Source: Caldifarciminota bacterium UBA3073
GTDB lineage: Bacteria > Hydrothermota > UBA3073
Length of the DNA stretch: 17,846 nucleotides
Direction of reading: 5' to 3'
Assembly: GCA_002366725.1 (NCBI GenBank)
Contig: DFBT01000098.1
Coordinates: 2,554-20,399 of the forward strand
Shown here: piece after piece, positions 7,051 through 12,735 of the stretch
How positions within the stretch are numbered: the first letter of the stretch is position 1
Layout: each line of letters begins with the position of its first letter
Program-made: the position numbers and the translations under genes
Notes under the pieces: model-generated
The model's database searches: none
What the model was told of the DNA's origin: nothing
Seen by the model: only the letters and a program-made list of their open reading frames with translations

Positions 7051-7282
7051 TTAGTTTATTTGGTTTGTTTAGTCCCGTTGGAGTAGTTTACACACTCCAC
7101 GGGATAAATTTGTTTGGTTCGTTTAGTCCCGATAGAGTAGCTGGAGCACTCTACCCCGTTGAATAGTTCACACATCCCACGGGGCAAACGGGATAAATTT
7201 ATTTAGTTTGTTTAGTTTGTTTAGTTAATCATACACAATCGTTGAGTCTTAGGGTCTTAGCGTCATTAATGGGCTGTATTAT
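7051..7282. repeat. Spacer of hairpin repeats and TTTGGTTTG repeats
   Basis: Between the leader terminator and the antiterminator gene lie TTTGGTTTG/TTTAGTTTG arrays (7031-7072 and 7196-7226) and three hairpin-family copies: 7074-7103 (stem GGAGT/ACTCC), about 7128-7157 (AGAGT/ACTCT) and 7154-7184 (CCCCGT outer stem, GGGG end). Each hairpin is followed by, or leads into, a GGGATAAAT word. No coding sequence or clear ribosome site is seen. Confidence 0.8.
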
Positions 7283-7354
7283 AAAAAAAAGGTGCGAGAC
7301 AAGAGCGGTTGATTGGAACCTGAATGCCTAACATTAGGTAACATCTCTCGCACC
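7283..7354 (-). terminator. Intrinsic terminator with branched loop in the operon leader
   Basis: On the minus strand a perfect 9-bp stem GGTGCGAGA/TCTCGCACC (7346-7354 with 7291-7299) is followed at once by eight T residues. The 46-base loop holds two further small hairpins, CCTAA-TG-TTAGG (7327-7338) and GGTT-CCAATC-AACC (7309-7322), so the whole can fold as a three-way junction. Confidence 0.85.
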
Positions 7355-7410
7355 CAGTGTAATGGTAAAAAAATGTGTTTGTTCTCCGTTATAGACCCCT
7401 CTCTCGCTGT
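7283..7410 (-). ncRNA. Structured leader RNA or small RNA, family not recognised
   Basis: A transcription unit of about 128 bases is defined by a near-ideal promoter (7416-7444) and an intrinsic terminator (7283-7354). The RNA contains GCGAGAGA twice, near its 5' end (7400-7407) and in the left arm of the terminator (7344-7351). The single TCTCGC in the right arm (7294-7299) can pair with either, so alternative folds are possible. It lacks the signatures I know for T-box, FMN, TPP, cobalamin, SAM, SRP or 6S RNAs. The next gene on the strand encodes a UpxY-type antiterminator, so a leader controlled by that protein is the favoured reading. A free-standing small RNA is the alternative. Confidence 0.65.
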
Positions 7411-7415
7411 GATGT

Positions 7416-7444
7416 ATTATACCATAAAAACAAAATTTTGTCAA
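7416..7444 (-). promoter_or_regulatory. Consensus sigma-70 promoter of the polysaccharide operon leader
   Basis: On the minus strand a perfect TTGACA (7439-7444), a 17-base spacer and a perfect TATAAT (7416-7421) are present. The -10 is preceded by TGG, an extended -10 element. The predicted start is near 7410. Confidence 0.9.
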
Positions 7445-7450
7445 GAAAAA

Positions 7451-7821
7451 ATAAAAAAACGGACGCACCTGCCTGCCGGTAGGCAGGGATAATCCCAGAT
7501 TAACACTGATATACTTAAGGAAAAAATAAATAAAAATCAGTCTCTGTCTTTCCTATACGATCAACTGCAATTCAGACAGTGGAGTTAATCCGTTGCACAG
7601 CATCCGTATGGAAAGGATTTTAATAAAAGGCTGACGCCTTAATTCCAAAGGCTTACGCCTTAATTCCAAAGGCTAACTTTAACCACCATTTTGTGTTCTT
7701 TATCTTTTTATGCTTGTCTTTTACTATTTCTGTTTAGGTTTTCTATACGCATTCTTATCTCCGACGCAGTGTCTGAATCACAGATACGATCAAGGAAAAA
7801 TATGGTCCAAACCGCACGGGA
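7451..7821. repeat. Gene-free spacer with palindrome, ATCCGTATGG motif and 21-bp tandem repeat
   Basis: No gene is seen between the leader promoter and the DUF4139 stop codon. The palindrome CCTGCCTGCCGGTAGGCAGG lies at 7468-7487. An ATCCGTATGG motif (7602-7611) sits between TTAATCC and GGATTTTAA. At 7627-7677 a 21-base unit, AAGGCTKACGCCTTAATTCCA, is repeated about two and a half times; each full unit can form an AAGGC/GCCTT hairpin, which could help end transcription of the DUF4139 gene. Bases 7680-7821 show nothing recognisable. Confidence 0.7.
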
Positions 7822-9162
7822 TCACCAAGAATATCTCACAGTATATGTGAGTTTCTCCGTTCCATCCTTCGGTACATCTACGGCGAATTCAATGGTGTGT
7901 GCATCCTTCTTCTCGTATGTATGGCTTGTCTTTATGACCTCCCAGTAGTTGGCAAGATGCTCAACCACCTGTACGGTTACCTTCTCGTCCTTGTGGTTCC
8001 TTATGCTGATCTCGTATGTATCTTCCCTCACCCTGTCGGCTATCTTTTTTGTCGCCACCACCTTGCGCTCGGCAACTATATCAAATGCATCTCCTATATA
8101 CAACCTGACGGTCTCGTCCTTCGGGGTGTGTTTAATCATGTCTTCCCCCGCGAACAGAAGTGAACCATCCCTATCCCTCTTATATATCCTAACCTTGCCC
8201 TGAGGAAGCGGAATTCCAAGTCCGTTATCTTTGGAATTCTTAAACTCGAGTTTTACCTGTACCTTGTCGTACCTCGTGCCGTCGTAGGTATAAATCTTCT
8301 TCATTCCGGTCTTCGTCGGATTTATGAACCTGATCTGTTTCTCCTCGTTCGAACGAATAGTCGTCGGTTCCTTCAAATCATACAGGTGATACTCAAAGAA
8401 CCCCCTTTCTTCAAATCTCGGTGGAGCCGCCGCCATTACCTCCATCTCCATCCCCTTTGCGTATCTGGGTCGCGGCTTCTCAACCCTGTGAACTGCCCCC
8501 GCAACCACCTTCAATTTTGCATCCTCATAAGTCGCGCCCGTGTGATTTGCAACCGTAACCCACCCCTCGAGTTCCATCTCGCTGTCGTTCTCATTTATAA
8601 CTCCCACATAGTCGGCATGCCAACCTATTCCAGACGCCAGATAACTGACCTCACATCTCCTTTTCCCCCCTCTTTTAACATCCAGAAGCCAAACGAGAGT
8701 AGGCTTGAGTATGAGACCCTCCGGAAGTTCCGGTAATACGATCTTGCCGGGTGGGTCTATCCAGATATCGCCATTCATCTCGAGAATTATTCCACCGCTC
8801 GCCGAGAGCAGCGTTGCGGGTTTTCTCTCCCTCTTCTTCTCGTCTATCTCGAGTTCAAAGAATATCTGTTTACCTATATATTTCTCATACAGTTTCTCTC
8901 TCGACACGAGGTCATACTCGTAGTTCTGCTCGACCACGGACACACCATCTGCCGTAAAACTAACGGATGTTGGGTCTATTGTGGATGCAACCTCCTCATA
9001 CCTTAGCTCCCCCCTGCCCTTCTTGAGCGTGAAGTCCCTCGTCTCGTTGACAAGTCCCGTGTTGTCGTTGTATACGGTGATCCTCACCTCTGCTGCCAGA
9101 TCGCAAGTTAAGAGTGAAGAAAAAAAGACTGAGAGAAGGAGAGACGGCAAGAATTTCTTCAT
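7822..9162 (-). CDS. Exported DUF4139 domain protein
   Basis: A 446-residue protein with an N-terminal signal peptide (MKKFLPSLLLSVFFSSLLTC, cleavage probably near AAEV), so it is secreted to the periplasm or outer surface. The mature part starts RITVYNDNTGLVNETRDFTL, typical of bacterial DUF4139 proteins, and the middle contains WLLDVKRGGKRRCEVSYLASGIGWHADYVGVI, the best conserved part of the domain. Beta-rich C-terminal segments (YEISIRNHKDEKVTVQVVEHL) fit the family. The biochemical role is unknown. The C of LTC does not make a good lipobox (T at -1), so a lipoprotein is unlikely. A GGGGG-type ribosome site precedes the ATG. It is probably a single gene: spacers of over 260 bases lie on both sides. 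Confidence 0.88.
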   Translation of the reverse strand: MKKFLPSLLLSVFFSSLLTCDLAAEVRITVYNDNTGLVNETRDFTLKKGRGELRYEEVASTIDPTSVSFTADGVSVVEQNYEYDLVSREKLYEKYIGKQIFFELEIDEKKRERKPATLLSASGGIILEMNGDIWIDPPGKIVLPELPEGLILKPTLVWLLDVKRGGKRRCEVSYLASGIGWHADYVGVINENDSEMELEGWVTVANHTGATYEDAKLKVVAGAVHRVEKPRPRYAKGMEMEVMAAAPPRFEERGFFEYHLYDLKEPTTIRSNEEKQIRFINPTKTGMKKIYTYDGTRYDKVQVKLEFKNSKDNGLGIPLPQGKVRIYKRDRDGSLLFAGEDMIKHTPKDETVRLYIGDAFDIVAERKVVATKKIADRVREDTYEISIRNHKDEKVTVQVVEHLANYWEVIKTSHTYEKKDAHTIEFAVDVPKDGTEKLTYTVRYSW

Positions 9163-9428
9163 ATAACCCCCGTGGTGAAGATAGTAAAAAGTAAGCAGTA
9201 ATCAGTAAACAGTGAAAGACTAATTGTTAAATCAAATATCAAAATTATCTCTGCACCAGCTCACAGAGTCCGTCCACAGGATCCGTATGGATATGGACAA
9301 GCTGGTGCACTCCTGAGAAACCACAAAGGCACTAAGACACAAAGAATAGTTGATCGTTACTCGTTGTTCGTAGTTCGTTATTCGTAATCTACAATCTTGG
9401 TTTCTTGGTGTCTTGGTGGTGAGGCCTT
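9163..9428. repeat. Spacer with long hairpin and CACCAAGACACCAAG-type repeats
   Basis: The main element is an inverted repeat TGCACCAGCT (9252-9261) / AGCTGGTGCA (9300-9309), perfect over 10 bp. It encloses GTCC/GGAC and TCCA/TGGA pairs around an ATCCGTATGG motif (9281-9290). Beside it are degenerate word tracts: GTAAGCAGTAATCAGTAAACAG near 9190, CACAAAGGCACTAAGACAC near 9323, GTTACTCGTTGTTCGTAG near 9356 and TTGGTGTCTTGGTGGTG near 9405. Any terminator for the clp gene would have to use these; no classical one with a T-run is seen. Confidence 0.7.
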
Positions 9429-11810
9429 TTATTTTTTTGTAAATATAATGTTGCCCGTTTTCTCCCTCGCGAGGATTCTATCACCCCTCTTAAAACTTCC
9501 CTTTATCAACTCCCTCGATAGTGGCACCTCGAGCAATGTTCTTATCGTCCTCTTCAGAGGTCTCGCTCCCTCCGTCTCGCTCCATCCCCGCTCTCCTATC
9601 AATTTCTTTACCCCATCACCTACCTCAAGCACAAGTTCTTCTTCTTTCAACCTGTCATTCAGATAAGAGAGTTCCACATCCACTATCTTTTTTATCTCTT
9701 CCCTCCCGAGGGGCTTGAATATAACGACCTCATCAACCCTGTTCAGGAACTCGGGTCTAAAATATTGATGCAGTGCTTCTCTCACCCTTTTCTCATAATC
9801 GGAGTGATGTATAAACTGTGAACCCAGATTTGATGTCATAATCACCATCGTGTTCTTAAAATCAACGGTCCTTCCCTGCCCGTCTGTAAGTCTACCGTCG
9901 TCGAGAAGCTGCAGAAGCACATTTGCAACATCGCGATGTGCTTTCTCCACCTCATCAAACAATATCACCGAATATGGCCGTCTCCTTATGGGCTCTGTCA
10001 ACTGTCCCCCCATCTCATAACCAACATATCCAGGTGGAGCCCCTATGAGTCTCGATACCGTGTGTTTCTCCATATATTCTGACATATCTATCCTTATGAG
10101 CGCGTTCTCTTGTGAGAACAGAAACTCCGCAATTGCCTTTGCGAGCAGGGTCTTGCCAACGCCCGTTGGACCGAGGAATATGAACGAGCCTATCGGACGC
10201 GAGGGGTCTTTCAACCCCGCCCTCGCTATCCTTATGACATCTGCTACCTTGTTCACCGCCTCTTCCTGATCCACTATCCTCTTGTGCAGAAATTCTTCAA
10301 TCTTCAGCAGTTTCTCCCTCTCATCTTCCAGCATCCTGTCCAAAGGAATACCGGTTTTCTGCGATATTATCGCTGCTATATCATCCTTATCAACAACCTC
10401 GTCTATTCCACGGCTTTTAAGCCATTCCTCCTTTTTTTGCCCGTATTGCTCTGATAATTTCGTCGACTCGTCTCTCAGCTTTGCAGCCGTTTCATAGTCC
10501 TGTGCCTCTACGGAGAGTTTTCCCCTCTTATGGAGTTCCTCGAGTTTTTTCTCCATCTCCTTCAACCCGGGGGGAAGGGAGAATATTTGAATTCGCAGTT
10601 TGCTGCACGCCTCATCCATAAGGTCGATTGCTTTATCCGGCAAAAACCTGTTGGTTACATACCTGTGAGAAAGACTCACTGCCGCCTTAATGGCATCGTC
10701 TGAGATCTTTACACCGTGATGCTGCTCGTATCTCGGGCGGAGTCCACGAAGAATTTTGATGGTATCCTCCAGCGATGGCTCTTTCACATATACGGGGGAG
10801 AACCTCCTCGCAAGTGCCTCATCTTTCTCTATATACTTTCTGTATTCTGCAAGTGTTGTGGCACCTATACAGGAGAGTTCGCCCCTTGCAAGGGGTGGCT
10901 TCAGCATATTACTCGCATCTATCGCCCCCTCTGCCGCACCCGCCCCCGCAATAAGATGAAGTTCATCTATAAATAGAATGATCTCCCTCTTTGACTTTTT
11001 AAGTTCTGATATTACCGCCTTCATCCTGTCCTCAAATTCTCCTCTGAACTTACTCCCCGCAACCAAAGACCCCATATCAAGTTCCAGTATTCTCTTTCCC
11101 TTGAGGAGTTCCGGCACATCACTCCTCACTATCTTCTGTGCAAGTCCCTCCACTATGGCTGTCTTGCCAACTCCCGCCTCCCCTATCAAAGCGGGATTAT
11201 TCTTGGTTCTTCGGCACAGTATCTGTATGCAGAGATTTATCTCCTCGTCCCTTCCTATTACGGGGTCGAATTTTTCTTCTTTCGCAAGTTTTGTTATATC
11301 CCTCGATAACCTCTCAAGCACCCTGTAGGTCTCCTCCGCCTCCGGCGCTGTAATCCTTGCATTTCCCCTCACCTCCTGCAGTGCCCGATATATACTCTCC
11401 TTTGTAATGCCGGCACCCTTCAGTATATCCCCCGATGCGCCACTGCCTACATCGGCGATGGCGATGAGTATATGTTCACAACCAATATACTCATCCATAA
11501 GTCTCCTTGCCTCTTCCCATGCGCTATCCAACACACGGCGAGCCCTGGGAGTTATATACGCCTGAGTAGTTCCTCCCGTCTCGTAATAAACCCTCGGGCG
11601 GTTTGCAAGGTCGGTCTCAAGTTTTGATTTGAGAATCTCCGGGTCGAGTCCGAGTTTTCTTATCACCTGCGGCACAACACCCTCCCTCTGGGCAAGTATT
11701 CCGTAAAATATGTGTTCCACATCGAGTTCCGGATGTCCGTACTCCCGTAGTTTTGCCTCTGCAACTTCAAGTGCCTCCTGTGCCCTCTCTGTAAATCTAT
11801 CAAACCTCAC
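9429..11810 (-). CDS. clpC: ClpC-like AAA+ unfoldase lacking a visible ClpP-docking loop
   Basis: A 793-residue class I Clp/Hsp100 ATPase. It has a Clp N-domain double repeat (1-145), a first AAA+ module (Walker A GEAGVGKT 210-217, Walker B ILFIDELH 278-285, arginine finger near 335), and a short middle domain with a UVR-type segment (EAQDYETAAKLRDE, 435-448) as in ClpC. A second AAA+ module follows (Walker A GPTGVGKT 547-554, Walker B VILFDEVE 615-622) and then the D2 small domain. Family members unfold or disaggregate proteins in the cytoplasm, and ClpC feeds ClpP. Between MTSNLG (658-663) and FRPEFLNR (684-691) the (V/I/L)GF tripeptide that ClpC uses to bind ClpP is missing, as in ClpB, so it may act without ClpP. 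The start is GTG with AGGAGG four bases upstream. Its own promoter is at 11950-11978. Confidence 0.95.
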   Translation of the reverse strand: MRFDRFTERAQEALEVAEAKLREYGHPELDVEHIFYGILAQREGVVPQVIRKLGLDPEILKSKLETDLANRPRVYYETGGTTQAYITPRARRVLDSAWEEARRLMDEYIGCEHILIAIADVGSGASGDILKGAGITKESIYRALQEVRGNARITAPEAEETYRVLERLSRDITKLAKEEKFDPVIGRDEEINLCIQILCRRTKNNPALIGEAGVGKTAIVEGLAQKIVRSDVPELLKGKRILELDMGSLVAGSKFRGEFEDRMKAVISELKKSKREIILFIDELHLIAGAGAAEGAIDASNMLKPPLARGELSCIGATTLAEYRKYIEKDEALARRFSPVYVKEPSLEDTIKILRGLRPRYEQHHGVKISDDAIKAAVSLSHRYVTNRFLPDKAIDLMDEACSKLRIQIFSLPPGLKEMEKKLEELHKRGKLSVEAQDYETAAKLRDESTKLSEQYGQKKEEWLKSRGIDEVVDKDDIAAIISQKTGIPLDRMLEDEREKLLKIEEFLHKRIVDQEEAVNKVADVIRIARAGLKDPSRPIGSFIFLGPTGVGKTLLAKAIAEFLFSQENALIRIDMSEYMEKHTVSRLIGAPPGYVGYEMGGQLTEPIRRRPYSVILFDEVEKAHRDVANVLLQLLDDGRLTDGQGRTVDFKNTMVIMTSNLGSQFIHHSDYEKRVREALHQYFRPEFLNRVDEVVIFKPLGREEIKKIVDVELSYLNDRLKEEELVLEVGDGVKKLIGERGWSETEGARPLKRTIRTLLEVPLSRELIKGSFKRGDRILAREKTGNIIFTKK

Positions 11811-12140
11811 AAAACCTCCTAAATCAACGGATTAGTCATTGGTCATTTGTCATTGGTCATTCTCCCTTCCCTCTTCCCTCGCCTTACGCTCTACTCCTTA
11901 CACCCAACGCCTTCAGTCTGTAGTCTGCGGTCTGTAGTCTATTAGTAATATTATATCACAAAATAGTCAAAAAGTCAAGTCTTTTCATTAGTCATTCGTT
12001 TACCCTGTGAAATGCGAACTTGCGAGCTATTTCATCGGGGTCATTAGTCATTTTCTTAATCCTTTATCCTTTATCCTTGTTCTCATTGTATTCCGTGTAC
12101 TCGGTGGGCTTTTTTCTTCTTGTGCGTTACAAAAAACCTC
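11811..12140. repeat. Divergent clp/ctp intergenic region with word repeats and one hairpin
   Basis: The clp leader (to about 11943) consists of degenerate repeats: TCATTGGTCATTTGTCATTGG near 11834, CTTCCCTCTTCCCTCGCC near 11866, TTACGCTCTACTCCTTAC near 11883, and CAGTCTGTAGTCTGCGGTC near 11915. Beyond the clp promoter lies a hairpin-family copy (12003-12040; inner arms GAAAT/ATTTC, GGGG end) and CTTTATCCTTTATCC words near 12062. No gene is seen. Confidence 0.7.
11950..11978 (-). promoter_or_regulatory. Sigma-70 promoter for the clp gene
   Basis: On the minus strand TTGACT (11973-11978), a 17-base spacer and a perfect TATAAT (11950-11955) preceded by TGA, an extended -10. The predicted start near 11943 gives a leader of about 130 bases. 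No CIRCE-like or CtsR-like heptad is visible around it. Confidence 0.85.
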
Positions 12141-12169
12141 TTGACATTTAGTAGATTTTGTGGTATAAT
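12141..12169 (+). promoter_or_regulatory. Consensus sigma-70 promoter upstream of the S41 protease gene
   Basis: Perfect TTGACA (12141-12146), a 17-base spacer ending in TGG, and perfect TATAAT (12164-12169). The predicted start is near 12176, about 560 bases before the protease ATG. The context from -35 to +5 (TCTTGACA, GTATAAT, CACAGC) strongly resembles the promoter at 7416-7444. Confidence 0.88.
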
Positions 12170-12265
12170 CAATGCACAGCAGTCCTAATGAAGAAACCAC
12201 AAAGACAATATCAAATATCAAAAATTAAATATTAAACTGATCCGCGGGATCCGTATGGACAAATC

Positions 12266-12608
12266 AAAATTTAGACGTTGTCCCAAAGTGTTGTGATGGC
12301 ATTAAAACCATCTGTATTGGACTTTAAAAAGTTTAATCTCTATAGAATGGTTTATTTCACAGAATCTATCACAAGGTATAATAGTGATTATTGTGTTCAT
12401 TCGCAATGATACAAGTATAGTCTGTCTTTGCGAATCCGTACGGATGAAGCAATCTCATATCAGTAATTGATATTAAGGAATGGGATTGCTTCGCCTCCCC
12501 TTCGCTACCTCTTCGCTTCGCTCGGAGCTTCGGCTCAGGGCTTCGGCTCGCAATGACAGGTGTCCTTTCTTCTATTATTACAACACTTTGGGACATTCCC
12601 AAAATTTA
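12266..12608. mobile_element. MITE-like element with 16-bp terminal inverted repeats and 8-bp direct repeats
   Basis: TGTCCCAAAGTGTTGT (12279-12294) and its exact reverse complement (12580-12595) bracket about 285 bases without a transposase. AAAATTTA occurs five bases outside each arm (12266-12273 and 12601-12608), as an 8-bp target duplication would. The element is too small to be autonomous. An 8-bp duplication is known for IS256 and other families, so the parent cannot be named. It lies in the leader of the S41 protease gene and contains a second nested repeat (12423-12558). Confidence 0.6.
12423..12558. repeat. GAAGCAATC/CGCAATGACA inverted repeat nested in the MITE-like element
   Basis: The outer arms TGTCTTTGCGA (12423-12433) and TCGCAATGACA (12548-12558) match with one mismatch. 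The inner arms GAAGCAATC (12446-12454) and GATTGCTTC (12484-12492) match exactly. The right half is a run of CTTCGCTTCGCTCGGAGCTTCGGCTC words. The same 'cattgcgag..gaagcaatc' repeat is familiar from many environmental bacterial genomes. The open frame on the minus strand here (VIASRSPEPKLRAKRR) is a translation of the repeat, not a gene. A perfect 12-bp palindrome ATCCGTACGGAT lies at 12434-12445. Confidence 0.75.
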
Positions 12609-12685
12609 AAAAGGAAGATTATAGACTCATGTCTTTGGTTTGTTGTCTTAATTTCACATTTTGATATGTTTTTTGATTTTTGATA

Positions 12686-12705
12686 CCTGCCTACCGGCAG
12701 GCAGG
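12686..12705. repeat. Perfect palindrome CCTGCCTACCGGCAGGCAGG family, copy 3
   Basis: CCTGCCTACCGGCAGGCAGG pairs with itself except for one internal A/C position. Related copies lie at 6454-6472 and, in the other orientation, 7468-7487. It sits 30 bases before the S41 protease start and could fold in the mRNA leader close to the ribosome site. Confidence 0.8.
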
Positions 12706-12735
12706 TTTGATTTTTGATTTTAATTTGGGGGCAAC

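Noticed and set aside
7283..7410. Leader RNA as a T-box, FMN, SAM or TPP riboswitch, SRP RNA or 6S RNA
   Set aside because: The conserved cores of these RNAs are not found, the length is below that of 6S RNA, and the downstream gene is a NusG paralogue, not a metabolic gene.
7822..9162. DUF4139 protein as a lipoprotein
   Set aside because: The only cysteine near the signal end is preceded by LLT, a poor lipobox; a signal peptidase I site near AAEV fits better.
12369..12602. Minus-strand open frame of 77 codons (VIASRSPEPKLRAKRR)
   Set aside because: It lies wholly in the GAAGCAATC/CGCAATGACA repeat inside the MITE-like element and has no ribosome site; such peptides are typical repeat translations.
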